Assembly: GCA_016291405.1 (NCBI GenBank)
Contig: JAEEXG010000003.1
Span: 41,987 to 105,986 of the forward strand
Length of the DNA: 64,000 nt
Direction: 5' to 3'
DNA from: Lachnospiraceae bacterium
GTDB lineage: Bacteria; Bacillota; Clostridia; Lachnospirales; Lachnospiraceae
Shown one piece after another: positions 43,920 through 52,790 of this stretch. Each line of letters opens with the position of its first letter. Within the stretch, counting starts at the first letter, position 1. A program made the translations under genes and the position numbers. The notes under the pieces are model-generated. The model searched no databases and was not told where the DNA came from. It was given only the letters and a program-made list of their open reading frames with translations.

Positions 43920-45689
43920 TTACACTGCCTGAGCAGTAGATAAGTTGTAGTAAATTCCATGCTTTCTCATAAGCTCTTCGTGGTTTCCTTCTTCCACAAT
44001 CTTACCGTCATCTATAACAAAGATTCTGTCTGCTTTTCTGATTGTAGATAAGCGGTGAGCAATAACAAATGAAGTTCTGTTTTTAAGAATTTCATTTATG
44101 CCTTGCTGCACCATAAGTTCACTCTTTGTATCGATGGAAGAGGTGGCTTCATCAAGAATAAGGATTTGCGGATTACAAAGTATTGTTCTTGCAAAAGCGA
44201 TAAGCTGCTTTTGACCTTGAGACAATCCGGCACCACGTTCCTGAAGCTCTGTATCATAGCCCTTTTCTAATTTAGTGATAAAGTCGTGAGCATGCACAAT
44301 CTTTGCAGCTGCTTCAATTTCTTCATCGGTAGCATCAAGTTTGCCGTAGCGGATATTGTCTTTAATAGTGCCACTAAATAAGTAATTATCCTGAGTCATG
44401 ATTCCAAGCTGGCTTCTTAAGCTTTCGATGGTAACGTCCTTTACATCGTTTCCGTCAATTAAAACTCGACCGCCTGTTGTATCATAGAATCGGCTTATTA
44501 AGTTAACGATAGTTGTTTTTCCTGCACCTGTGGGGCCAACCAAAGCGATGGTCTCACCAGGTTTAATGTTAAATGAAACATTGTTTAAAACAGGTATACC
44601 GTCTTCATAGGAGAAAGAAACATTATCAAATGTAACATTTCCCTTGATGGAAGGCATCTCTTTAACGTCTTCGCCATCTTCGATAAGAGGCTTATAATCG
44701 ATAACTTCAAAGATTCTTTCTGCTCCGGCGATATTTGTAATCATCTGATTGTACATATCACCAAGGTTTGAAATAGGCTGCCAGAATACTGCAATGTATG
44801 TTCCGAATGCCAAGAGAGTACCGATTGAAAGTTTGTCGATTCCAACAATTTTGGTTCCTACATAGTACATTGCAAAGGTGCTTATTGCCCAGCATATTTC
44901 GATACAAGGGTTGTAAAAGTCGTTTATTCTTACGGCTCTTAAAAAGCTCTTTTTGTGTTCACCTATAAGTTCATCAAAACTGTCAAGCACTTCGGATTCG
45001 GCAGAGTAGGATTTAACAACTCTGATTCCGGCAATTGTTTCATGTACATATGCGCTTACGTTAGAAGATTTCTTTCTTACGATTGCCCAGTTTCTGTGGC
45101 ATCTGCTTTCCAAAAAGTTAATGCCAAGAAGTAACAAGGGAAAGCCTGCCATAGCGGGAAGCGCCAGTCTGTAATCCTTTATCATCATTACCACCACGAT
45201 GGAAATAAGAAGTATTCCGTCGGGGATAAGCGTAAGCACAAAACTTTGCAATACGTTTTTAAGTGAGTTTACATCGGCAATTACTCTGGAGAGAATCTTA
45301 CCGGTTGGCTTTGAATCAAAAAACTTAAAATCAAGAAGCTGAAGATGATCGTAAATGTCGGATCTTATATTCTTGATTGCGTTATTACAAACCTTAGCCA
45401 TTATGTGCATTCTTAATTTAACAAGGATGATCCACACAATATTTATTGAAAGACCGACAATTACAAGCTTTATAAGACCTGTATAGTCTTTCTTTGTAAT
45501 GTATTTATCAACGGCTGCTTCAATAAATAAAGGATTAATTATGCTTACGGCCACACAGTAGGCCATTATTAAAAGCACGATGGCAATTTCTTTTTTAAAG
45601 GGCAGAAGATAGGAAAGCATTCTTTTTATGGTAACGCTCTTTTTGACGTCTTTAGATAGTTCATCTTCCTTAAAGGAGTTGACTGCCAT
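43920..45689 (-). CDS. Heterodimeric ABC exporter, canonical-site subunit
   Basis: This is an ABC half-transporter with a six-helix membrane domain (residues 1-325) and an ATPase domain (about 345-589). Walker A is GPTGAGKTT, the signature is the deviant LSQGQKQ, and Walker B ILILDEATSSID keeps the catalytic Glu. The partner encoded just upstream lacks that Glu. This asymmetry marks heterodimers of the BmrCD/LmrCD/TM287-288 type. AGGAGG overlaps the end of the partner gene and the ATG follows its stop by 2 bp. The probable role is drug or lipid export in the cytoplasmic membrane. Confidence 0.93.
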   Translation of the reverse strand: MAVNSFKEDELSKDVKKSVTIKRMLSYLLPFKKEIAIVLLIMAYCVAVSIINPLFIEAAVDKYITKKDYTGLIKLVIVGLSINIVWIILVKLRMHIMAKVCNNAIKNIRSDIYDHLQLLDFKFFDSKPTGKILSRVIADVNSLKNVLQSFVLTLIPDGILLISIVVVMMIKDYRLALPAMAGFPLLLLGINFLESRCHRNWAIVRKKSSNVSAYVHETIAGIRVVKSYSAESEVLDSFDELIGEHKKSFLRAVRINDFYNPCIEICWAISTFAMYYVGTKIVGIDKLSIGTLLAFGTYIAVFWQPISNLGDMYNQMITNIAGAERIFEVIDYKPLIEDGEDVKEMPSIKGNVTFDNVSFSYEDGIPVLNNVSFNIKPGETIALVGPTGAGKTTIVNLISRFYDTTGGRVLIDGNDVKDVTIESLRSQLGIMTQDNYLFSGTIKDNIRYGKLDATDEEIEAAAKIVHAHDFITKLEKGYDTELQERGAGLSQGQKQLIAFARTILCNPQILILDEATSSIDTKSELMVQQGINEILKNRTSFVIAHRLSTIRKADRIFVIDDGKIVEEGNHEELMRKHGIYYNLSTAQAV

Positions 45690-45691
45690 AA

Positions 45692-47440
45692 TTACGCCTC
45701 CTTTCTTTGTGCAAATTCGGGTTCACCGTATTGAGAAACATAAGTCTCATAGTAAAGACCGAATTTATGCAGTAATTCATCATGTGTACCGCGTTCTTGA
45801 ATCTTACCGTCTTCCAAAACGATGATTTCATCCGCGTTCTTAACGGCACTGATTCTGTGAGCGATAATAATTTTAGTAACGTTTTTAAAGCCCTCAAGGG
45901 TCTTTTGGATTTCTCTTTCTGTTTCCATATCCAAAGCAGAAGTGGAGTCATCCATAATAAGTATGGGCGCTTTCTTTGCAAAGGCTCTGGCAATGCTGAT
46001 TCGCTGCTTTTGTCCGCCGGATAGTCCCACGCCTCGCTCACCGATGATTGTTTCGTATTCATCATCCATCTTTTCAATAAACTCGCTTGCGCAAGCTTTT
46101 TTGGATGCTGATTTTATGGTGGGAGCCGTAATGTTCTTTTTATCACCCATCTTTATGTTTTCTGAAATGGTATCAGAGAAAAGGAAAACATCCTGCATGA
46201 TTAAAGACATACTGCTTCTTAATTGCTTTAAAGAAAGGTCTTTAATGTTTACACCGTCAAGGAAGATTTCTCCGTCCGTTGAATCGTAAAGCCTTGTAAG
46301 CAAGGATACGATAGAAGTCTTTCCCGCACCGGTGGCACCCATAATTCCAAGGGTCTTTCCGCTCTTTAAGTCAAAGCTTATGTCGGATAATATTTCATGC
46401 ATGTCTTCTTTGTGGAAAGAAACATTCTTAAATTCGATGTTTCCTTTTACTTTATCAAGCATAACGGGAGTTTCGGGCTCCACAATCGATGCTTTCTCAT
46501 CATAAATCTTTTTAATCTTTTTATATGATGCAATAGCGCTTGCAAAGCTGTTTGTAAGCCATCCAAGCATTTCCATGGGCCAAAGAATGTTTTGTGAGTA
46601 TGCAACGTAGGCAGATACTTCACCAAGAGTCATTTTTCCTTTAATAAAGAAAATACCTCCGATTAAAAGCACAAGGAACAAAACAACCTTTGAAATAAAC
46701 TGAAAGTAAGGATAGTACTTAACAAAGGTTTCTGTTTCTTTGATTCCAAGTTCACAGTACTTTTCATTGTGTTCTTTAAACTTCTGTATTTCATGCTTTT
46801 CACGTGCAAATGCCTTTACGGTACGAATACCTGCAATGTCTTCTTCGGCGGTGGTGTTTAAAATAGCGTTTTCTTCTGAAATGTCGTCGTAAACCTTATC
46901 TAGTTTCTTTTCAAGGACAATTGCCAAAGTAGCGCAGATGGCCATGGCGGTTACGGGAACAATGGCTAAGACGATGTTAAGCCTTGCCATACAATAAACA
47001 ATAATTATGGTGTGCACGGTTACTTCGATAAGAAGCATTGTGACATAGGAGAGTGCATCCCATATTCTGTCAATGTCGTCCTTTATCCTGGCCATTATTT
47101 CGCCGGTGTTGTTTTTGTCAAAGTAGATTGTGTCTAAGTGTGTTACATGAACAAACAGATCTCTTCTTAAAAGGCAGGTTATATTAACAGACACATAGTC
47201 AAAAATGTATTCTTTAATATATTGAAGGCTGAACCTTCCGACTCCGATGAGAAGAATTCCGATAAGCATAATGTCAAGCTTAGTAAAATTCCTTCCAAGT
47301 ATGACATCGTCAACAATATGACGAGTGATTTGGGGCGATATCATATCAATAGAAACCGAAATCAGCAGGGCAAGAACAGCTGCCACAAAGTGAAAACGAT
47401 ATTTTTTTAAATAGTCTTTTAGTTTAAATTTGTTAGTAAT
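45692..47440 (-). CDS. Heterodimeric ABC exporter, degenerate-site subunit, probable ATT start
   Basis: This is the partner subunit. Walker A is GATGAGKTS, the signature canonical LSGGQKQ, and Walker B ILIMDDSTSALD has Asp where the catalytic Glu should be, the mark of a degenerate site in BmrC-type proteins. The first ordinary start codon is a GTG at 47386 with no ribosome site. AGGAGG (47449-47454) is instead 8 nt before an in-frame ATT (47438-47440). Starting there adds TNKFKLKDYLKKYRFHF, a normal N-terminal elbow helix. In-frame TAG lies before it, and no ATG, GTG or TTG intervenes. I therefore take ATT as the start (582 residues). Transcription passes the attenuator at 47489-47519. Confidence 0.85.
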   Translation of the reverse strand: MTNKFKLKDYLKKYRFHFVAAVLALLISVSIDMISPQITRHIVDDVILGRNFTKLDIMLIGILLIGVGRFSLQYIKEYIFDYVSVNITCLLRRDLFVHVTHLDTIYFDKNNTGEIMARIKDDIDRIWDALSYVTMLLIEVTVHTIIIVYCMARLNIVLAIVPVTAMAICATLAIVLEKKLDKVYDDISEENAILNTTAEEDIAGIRTVKAFAREKHEIQKFKEHNEKYCELGIKETETFVKYYPYFQFISKVVLFLVLLIGGIFFIKGKMTLGEVSAYVAYSQNILWPMEMLGWLTNSFASAIASYKKIKKIYDEKASIVEPETPVMLDKVKGNIEFKNVSFHKEDMHEILSDISFDLKSGKTLGIMGATGAGKTSIVSLLTRLYDSTDGEIFLDGVNIKDLSLKQLRSSMSLIMQDVFLFSDTISENIKMGDKKNITAPTIKSASKKACASEFIEKMDDEYETIIGERGVGLSGGQKQRISIARAFAKKAPILIMDDSTSALDMETEREIQKTLEGFKNVTKIIIAHRISAVKNADEIIVLEDGKIQERGTHDELLHKFGLYYETYVSQYGEPEFAQRKEA

Positions 47441-47488
47441 TTTAATCCCCTCCTAATCATTTTCCGAACAGATTCTTTAAAAATGCGC

Positions 47489-47519
47489 AAAAAACGGCGG
47501 TTGATATACAACCGCCGTA
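47489..47519 (-). terminator. Attenuator terminator upstream of the ABC exporter
   Basis: On the - strand, ACGGCGGTTG (47519-47510) pairs perfectly with CAACCGCCGT (47504-47495) around a TATAT loop and is followed by TTTTTT (47494-47489). It lies between a leader ORF and the exporter genes. The 5' arm can instead pair with CAACCTCCG (47595-47587) in the leader ORF, forming an antiterminator (eight of nine pairs). Confidence 0.85.
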
Positions 47520-47566
47520 GATGCCTAGATTATGCTGATTTGTTTATACAGTGATACACCGAATAA

Positions 47567-47647
47567 TCAAACAGTTAATACCTGTCCGGAGGTTGAGCTA
47601 ATGATATTCTTATTGTTAGTTCTAAATTTTCTCGCCACGATAATCAT
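47567..47647 (-). CDS. 26-codon leader peptide of the ABC exporter attenuator
   Basis: This short ORF starts at ATG (47645-47647) with AGGAGGT (47655-47661) at ideal spacing and ends at TGA (47567-47569). The peptide begins MIIVARKFRTNNKN and ends with SGQVLTV. The codons for Ser-Thr-Ser-Gly near its end contain CAACCTCCG, which can pair with the terminator's 5' arm. The arrangement matches the bmrB leader that controls bmrCD in B. subtilis by ribosome-mediated attenuation. A ribosome reaching the end covers the antiterminator and favours termination; a ribosome stalled early by an antibiotic leaves it free. The peptide shows no similarity to known stalling peptides that I recognise. Confidence 0.75.
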   Translation of the reverse strand: MIIVARKFRTNNKNIISSTSGQVLTV

Positions 47648-47694
47648 AGTTTTTACCTCCTTTTTTTCATATTTGATTTCATCGAGCTAAACCC

Positions 47695-47723
47695 AAGATA
47701 TCGCGAATAAAATATATTGTCAA
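47695..47723 (-). promoter_or_regulatory. Promoter of the leader peptide and ABC exporter
   Basis: On the - strand, TTGACA (47723-47718) and TATCTT (47700-47695) are 17 bp apart, giving a start near 47688 and a leader of about 250 nt before the exporter gene. Confidence 0.82.
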
Positions 47724-47764
47724 CCCCCTTTTTTTGTTCTAAAGTTAGATAAGAGGGTAAAGAC

Positions 47765-48937
47765 ATGATTACATTGTTGGTTAAACTATTTGTAAAAAAT
47801 CCCGAAGATGTAAGAAATCCAAAGGTAAGAGAGCATTACGGAATTGTCTGCGGAGTGTTTGGAATTTTTCTAAACATCTTGCTTTTTTCTTTTAAGTATT
47901 TGGTGGGAACAATAAGCGGTTCCATAGCAATTACGGCAGATGCCTTTAATAACTTATCGGATGCAGGTTCTTCCATAGTTTCAATTATCGGCTTTAAAAT
48001 GGCAGGCCAGAAACCTGACATGAAGCATCCCTTCGGACACGGAAGAATAGAGTATTTATCCGGGCTTATAGTGTCAGCCGCTATAGTTGTAATGGGTTAT
48101 GAAATCTTAAAGGACTCTGTTTTAAAAATCCTTCATCCCGAAGAAATAATCTTTTCGTATTTAACCCCAGTAGTGCTTACAGTTTCTATAGCCGTTAAAA
48201 TCTATATGGCTTTCTATAACAAAAGAATCGGTAAAAAGATTGATTCATCGGCTCTTTTGGCGACGTCCCAGGATTCATTGTCGGATACTGTTTCAACACT
48301 TGCCGTTTTATTATCTACCGTGGTTTTTTATTTCTTTAACGTAAATCTTGACGGATATTGCGGTATCTTTGTAGGTCTTTGGATTATAGTGGCAGGAATA
48401 AAATCCGCCAACGAAACCATAAGCCCCCTTTTGGGACAGGCTCCCACAAAGGAATTTGTAAAGTCGGTAGAAGAAATTGTTACGTCATATAAAGAAATAA
48501 TAGGCATTCATGATTTAATTGTGCATGACTATGGCCCCGGAAGAGTGATGATTTCTTTGCACGCAGAGGTTTCAAACAAAGGCGATATAAACGAGCTTCA
48601 CGATGTTATAGATCTGGCGGAAGCAAGGTTAAGAAATGAGCTTAATTGCCATGCGGTTATTCATATGGACCCGATTGAAGTAGGTAATCCAATAACGGAT
48701 GAACTAAAATCAATTGTGAAAGAAACTGCCAAGAAAATTGATTCTAATATTTCAATCCATGATTTTAGGGTGGTTAGAGGCACCACACATACAAACCTTA
48801 TTTTTGATGCTTTGGTTCCTTTTTCTGTGAAATTATCCGACGAAGAAGTGGTTCAAGAAATCCAAAAAGAAGTATTGAAAGTTCGTCCAAATCATTTTTG
48901 CGTAGTTACTGTAGATAGGGACTATATTGGCAATTAG
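47765..48937 (+). CDS. Cation diffusion facilitator (CDF) metal efflux protein
   Basis: This membrane antiporter exports divalent cations (Zn, Mn, Fe or Co, unspecified). It has 390 residues. The six-helix domain contains metal-site segments TADAFNNLSDAGSS and FGHGRIEYLSGL, and the C-terminal cytoplasmic ferredoxin-like domain has IHDLIVHDYGPGRVMISLHAEV. A second C-terminal module extends it to about 390, longer than the usual 300. AGAGGG precedes the ATG. It diverges from the exporter leader with only about 40 bp between its ATG and the leader -35. Confidence 0.88.
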   Translation: MITLLVKLFVKNPEDVRNPKVREHYGIVCGVFGIFLNILLFSFKYLVGTISGSIAITADAFNNLSDAGSSIVSIIGFKMAGQKPDMKHPFGHGRIEYLSGLIVSAAIVVMGYEILKDSVLKILHPEEIIFSYLTPVVLTVSIAVKIYMAFYNKRIGKKIDSSALLATSQDSLSDTVSTLAVLLSTVVFYFFNVNLDGYCGIFVGLWIIVAGIKSANETISPLLGQAPTKEFVKSVEEIVTSYKEIIGIHDLIVHDYGPGRVMISLHAEVSNKGDINELHDVIDLAEARLRNELNCHAVIHMDPIEVGNPITDELKSIVKETAKKIDSNISIHDFRVVRGTTHTNLIFDALVPFSVKLSDEEVVQEIQKEVLKVRPNHFCVVTVDRDYIGN

Positions 48938-48943
48938 TTTTTG

Positions 48944-48971
48944 TTGACGTAACTTACTTTTATGGTAAAAT
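48944..48971 (+). promoter_or_regulatory. pilT promoter
   Basis: TTGACG (48944-48949) and TAAAAT (48966-48971) are 16 bp apart. The start codon follows about 50 bp later with GGGGG before it. Confidence 0.65.
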
Positions 48972-49019
48972 TTTATTGTGTGAGTTATTAATTTAAAGTG
49001 ATATCGGGGGATATTCAAA

Positions 49020-50075
49020 ATGGTTTCAATAGCAGAAATTTTAAAAACCGCAAAAGTAGCGGGAGCAAGCGATGTTCATCTTACGGTAGGTATTCCTCCC
49101 AAGATGAGAGTTAACGGTGATTTAATCGATATGAATTATCCGAAGCTTTTACCGCCTGATACGGAAGCAGTCTTGGAAGAAGTAATGAGTGCAAAGCAAA
49201 AAGAACTTTTTGCAGAGCGCGGAGAATACGATATGTCTTTTGCCATCAGAGAACTTGGCAGATATCGTGTTAATGTATTCAGACAGAGAGGTTCTGTCGC
49301 AATGGCATTTCGTTTGGTGGGAACCCAGGTTCCTTCACCGGAAGAACTTGGCATTCCTGAATCGGTAATCGATTTATCTCAAAGAAAGAGAGGACTTGTA
49401 CTTGTAACCGGTCCTACAGGTTCAGGTAAATCAACCACACTTGCCGCTATAATTGATAAAATCAACAAGACAAGAGATGCACACGTTATTACGTTGGAAG
49501 ATCCTATCGAGTATCTTCATCAGCATCAGATGTCAATGGTTAACCAAAGAGAAATCGGAATTGACTCAGGTTCTTATGCTAATGCATTAAGAGCTGCATT
49601 AAGAGAAGATCCCGACGTAATACTGGTAGGAGAAATGCGTGACTTTGAAACAATCAGCGTTGCTATTACAGCAGCTGAAACAGGTCACTTGGTTCTTTCC
49701 AGTTTGCACACAATCGGTGCTGCATCCACAGTGGACAGAATGATCGACGTATTTCCGCCTCACCAGCAGCAACAGATAAGAATTCAGCTTTCAAACGTTC
49801 TTGAAGCTGTTATATCTCAGCAGCTTATTCCTACAGTAGACGGAAGAGGAAGAGTTGCGGCATTTGAAGTTATGCATGCAAATCATGCGGTAAGAAACCT
49901 TATAAGAGAAGGAAAGTCACATCAGCTTATGAGCGTTATGCAGACCAGCCGTAAACTTGGCATGGTTACAATGGATGAGGCTATTGCTCAGCTCTATTTT
50001 GCCGGAAAGATCAGCAAGAACGAGGCAATCGAATTTGCTCAGGATGTAGAAGGCATGGAGATGAAATTAGGCTAA
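49020..50075 (+). CDS. pilT: Type IV pilus retraction ATPase PilT-like
   Basis: This hexameric ATPase powers pilus retraction. It has 351 residues. Features are the N-terminal SDVHLTVG, Walker A GPTGSGKST (131-139), the Asp box VITLEDPIEY, Walker B DPDVILVGEMRD and the His box TGHLVLSSLHT. Then the C-terminal family ending with EVMHANHAVRNLIREGKSHQL. The nearest genes are not pilus genes. Other pilus components must be elsewhere if the system works. Its own promoter and lack of partners suggest an independently transcribed pilT. Confidence 0.93.
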   Translation: MVSIAEILKTAKVAGASDVHLTVGIPPKMRVNGDLIDMNYPKLLPPDTEAVLEEVMSAKQKELFAERGEYDMSFAIRELGRYRVNVFRQRGSVAMAFRLVGTQVPSPEELGIPESVIDLSQRKRGLVLVTGPTGSGKSTTLAAIIDKINKTRDAHVITLEDPIEYLHQHQMSMVNQREIGIDSGSYANALRAALREDPDVILVGEMRDFETISVAITAAETGHLVLSSLHTIGAASTVDRMIDVFPPHQQQQIRIQLSNVLEAVISQQLIPTVDGRGRVAAFEVMHANHAVRNLIREGKSHQLMSVMQTSRKLGMVTMDEAIAQLYFAGKISKNEAIEFAQDVEGMEMKLG

Positions 50076-50093
50076 GCTTTTGGCTCAAAGCTT
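50074..50093 (+). terminator. Weak terminator after pilT
   Basis: AAGCTTT (50074-50080) pairs with AAAGCTT (50087-50093), a 7-bp stem that overlaps the last stop codon. The following tract is only partly T-rich. Confidence 0.4.
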
Positions 50094-50120
50094 TGCTTTC
50101 ATTTATTTGTGATATTTTGC

Positions 50121-50149
50121 TTGAAAAAGGATGTCGGGTGTGTTAACAT
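50121..50149 (+). promoter_or_regulatory. secG promoter
   Basis: TTGAAA (50121-50126) and TAACAT (50144-50149) are 17 bp apart. Confidence 0.65.
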
Positions 50150-50182
50150 TACAAATGCTTGGCATTAGGAGGACAATAAAAG

Positions 50183-50422
50183 ATGGAAGTATTGAGAATA
50201 ATATTGACAATCATTTTTATAGTGGTTTCTTTAGCACTTTTAATAGTTGTGTTAATGCAGGAAGGTAAGTCAGCAGGTCTTGGAGCTATTTCAGGAGCAG
50301 CTGAAACATACTGGGGAAAAGCAAAAGGAAAGAGCATGGAAGGATTCCTTGTTAAGTTTACAAAGGGTCTTGCAATTGCTTTCATTCTTCTTGCAGCTGT
50401 ACTTAACATCAGTAAGTTTTAA
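50183..50422 (+). CDS. secG: Protein translocase subunit SecG
   Basis: This is the small third subunit of the SecYEG translocon. The 79 residues have two hydrophobic segments (about 3-25 and 58-75) around the conserved QEGKSAGLGAISGAAETYWGKAKGKS loop. AGGAGG precedes the ATG. It starts the conserved Firmicutes block secG-rnr-smpB-ssrA. A terminator follows secG. Confidence 0.95.
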   Translation: MEVLRIILTIIFIVVSLALLIVVLMQEGKSAGLGAISGAAETYWGKAKGKSMEGFLVKFTKGLAIAFILLAAVLNISKF

Positions 50423-50437
50423 GTTTAGTTTATTAAG

Positions 50438-50466
50438 AGCCACTCGAGTAATTCGGGTGGCTTTTT
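50438..50466 (+). terminator. Terminator after secG
   Basis: AGCCACTCGA (50438-50447) pairs with TCGGGTGGCT (50453-50462, one G-T pair), followed by TTTTT. Confidence 0.85.
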
Positions 50467-50490
50467 GCATTATATAAAAAGGGAATCGGT

Positions 50491-52722
50491 ATGGATAAAA
50501 AGGCAAAAGAAAAAAGAAAAAAGTTAATGCTTGAGCTCTTTCACGATGAACTCTATGTTCCCATGAGAAGAAAAGAACTTGCTATTTTTATGCAGGTAAG
50601 CGAAGAAAATCGCGCTGACTTTGATTCTATTGTGGATGAACTTTTAAACGAGCATTTAATAGAGCAGACAAAAAGAGGCAAGCTTGTTTTAAAGGGTAGA
50701 GGCTCAGGAGATGGGGCTTCTTTTAAAGAAAACAAGCACGAAAAGACAGGAGATAACCCTGGCATTGTCGGTACCTATATTGGAAATGCAAAGGGTTTTG
50801 GCTTTGTTGAAGTTGAAGGAATGGATTCTGATTTCTTTATCCCCGAAGGATACAACTTAAATGCCTGCCATAACGATAAAGTGGAAATACAGGTTTTAAA
50901 TTCTTCAAAGAAGCAGGGAAACCGCACAGAAGCAAAGGTAGTAAGAGTAATTGAAAGAAGCACCGATGCCATTGTAGGTACATATCAGGCTTCAAAGAAT
51001 TTTGGCTTTGTGGTAACGGATAATGCCAAATTTTCAAATGATATTTTCATAGCTAAAGAAAACTCAAAGGGTGCTGTAGACGGACATAAAGTTTTAGTAG
51101 AAATCCTTGATTACGGCGATGAAAGGCATAATCCTGAAGGAAAGATAGTTGAAATTATCGGTCATGAAAACGATCCCGGAGTAGACATTACATCAATTGC
51201 CATTGCATTCGGAATTCCCACGGAATTTCCTGAGAAAGTTTTAAATCAGGCAGAGACCATGAATAAGCCTGTATCAGAAGCCGATATGGCCGGAAGATGC
51301 GACTTAAGAGACACCGTCATGGTGACTATAGACGGAGAAGATGCTAAAGACTTAGATGATGCCGTAAGTTTAAAGATGGATGGAGATAAGTATGTATTGG
51401 GCGTACATATTGCGGATGTTGCAAATTACGTTCAGGAAAACTCGGCTCTTGACAGAGAAGCCCTAAAGCGAGGCACTAGCGTATATTTGGCAGACAGAGT
51501 GGTGCCGATGTTACCTCATGCATTGTCTAACGGCATTTGTTCCCTTAATGAGGGAGTGGACCGTCTTGCGATGTCTGTTATTATGACTATCGATGCAACC
51601 GGAAAGACAGTTGATTATGATATTTGCGAATCTGTTGTAAATATCAATCACAGAATGTCTTACACTCAGGTTAAAAAGATAATCGAAGATAAAGACGAAG
51701 AAATGATAAAGCAGTTTGATGACGTGGCTTCAATGCTTGAAAAGATGCAGGAATTATCTTTGATTTTAAGAGACAGAAGACATAAACGCGGGGCAATTGA
51801 TTTTGATTTCCCCGAAACAAAGCTTGTTTTAAATAAGGACGGAGAGCCTATTGAAATTAAGCCTTACGAAAGAAATGAAGCCACAAAGCTTATTGAAAGC
51901 TTTATGCTTGTGGCCAATGAAACTGTGGCAGAGCACTTTTACTGGAAAGAAGTTCCTTTTCTTTATAGAATTCATGAAAATCCCGATGAAGAAAAGGTCA
52001 ATAAGCTTCGCACATTTATAAAGAACTTCGGTTATTCCCTTAAAATAAACGGTGAAGACATTCATCCAAAGGAATTCCAGAAGCTTTTAACAAAAATTGA
52101 AGGAAGTAACGAAGAGCCCCTAATCAGCAGATTGACCCTTCGTTCAATGCAGCAGGCTAAGTATTCTACAGAATGCGAAGGTCACTTTGGCCTTGCTTGC
52201 AAATACTATTCACACTTTACGTCTCCCATAAGACGTTACCCTGATTTACAGATTCACAGAATCATTAAAGACGATCTTAGGAATCGCATGACTGATGCAA
52301 AGAAAAAGCATTACGAGGAGATTCTTCCGGGAGTAGCTGTATCCACAAGTAAGAGTGAAAGACGTGCGGATGAAACCGAAAGAGAGACTGTTAAGCTTAA
52401 AAAGGCTCAGTATATGATTAAACATATAAATGATATTTTTGAAGGCGTAATAAGCGGTGTCACAAACTGGGGCATATACGTGGAACTTGAAAATACCGTT
52501 GAAGGTTTGGTCCATGTTTCTTCTTTAAAAGGCTTTTACAGATTTGATGAAGCAAAGTATGAACTTGTGTCTGAAGATAATGATACCGTATACAAACTTG
52601 GCGAAAAAGTTAAGGTTATGGTAAAGGACGTAGACCTTTCGTTAAGAACCGTAGACTTTATTATTGCGGATTTTGATGTTGATGATGCCATTCATAACTT
52701 TTATAAAAAGGGCAGAAGATAA
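50491..52722 (+). CDS. rnr: Ribonuclease R
   Basis: This processive 3'-5' exoribonuclease can degrade structured RNA and works with tmRNA on non-stop mRNA. It has 743 residues. An N-terminal helix-turn-helix-like region (1-75) is followed by two cold-shock-type OB domains (about 90-220). The RNB catalytic domain has GRCDLRDTVMVTIDGEDAKDLDDAV (Asp cluster near 270-290). A C-terminal S1 domain contains GVISGVTNWGIYVELENTVEGLVHVSSL (about 650-680). The usual long basic tail is nearly absent, ending YKKGRR. smpB follows about 70 bp downstream. Confidence 0.95.
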   Translation: MDKKAKEKRKKLMLELFHDELYVPMRRKELAIFMQVSEENRADFDSIVDELLNEHLIEQTKRGKLVLKGRGSGDGASFKENKHEKTGDNPGIVGTYIGNAKGFGFVEVEGMDSDFFIPEGYNLNACHNDKVEIQVLNSSKKQGNRTEAKVVRVIERSTDAIVGTYQASKNFGFVVTDNAKFSNDIFIAKENSKGAVDGHKVLVEILDYGDERHNPEGKIVEIIGHENDPGVDITSIAIAFGIPTEFPEKVLNQAETMNKPVSEADMAGRCDLRDTVMVTIDGEDAKDLDDAVSLKMDGDKYVLGVHIADVANYVQENSALDREALKRGTSVYLADRVVPMLPHALSNGICSLNEGVDRLAMSVIMTIDATGKTVDYDICESVVNINHRMSYTQVKKIIEDKDEEMIKQFDDVASMLEKMQELSLILRDRRHKRGAIDFDFPETKLVLNKDGEPIEIKPYERNEATKLIESFMLVANETVAEHFYWKEVPFLYRIHENPDEEKVNKLRTFIKNFGYSLKINGEDIHPKEFQKLLTKIEGSNEEPLISRLTLRSMQQAKYSTECEGHFGLACKYYSHFTSPIRRYPDLQIHRIIKDDLRNRMTDAKKKHYEEILPGVAVSTSKSERRADETERETVKLKKAQYMIKHINDIFEGVISGVTNWGIYVELENTVEGLVHVSSLKGFYRFDEAKYELVSEDNDTVYKLGEKVKVMVKDVDLSLRTVDFIIADFDVDDAIHNFYKKGRR

Positions 52723-52790
52723 TTTAGTTTACTTATTTACTTTTAGTGTTTTATAAATTACTATATCTTAAGTGAAAAGAGGTGAGAGAG

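Noticed and set aside
45670..46077. 135-codon open frame overlapping the junction of the two ABC genes
   Set aside because: It lies in another frame across two conserved ATPase regions and has no ribosome site.
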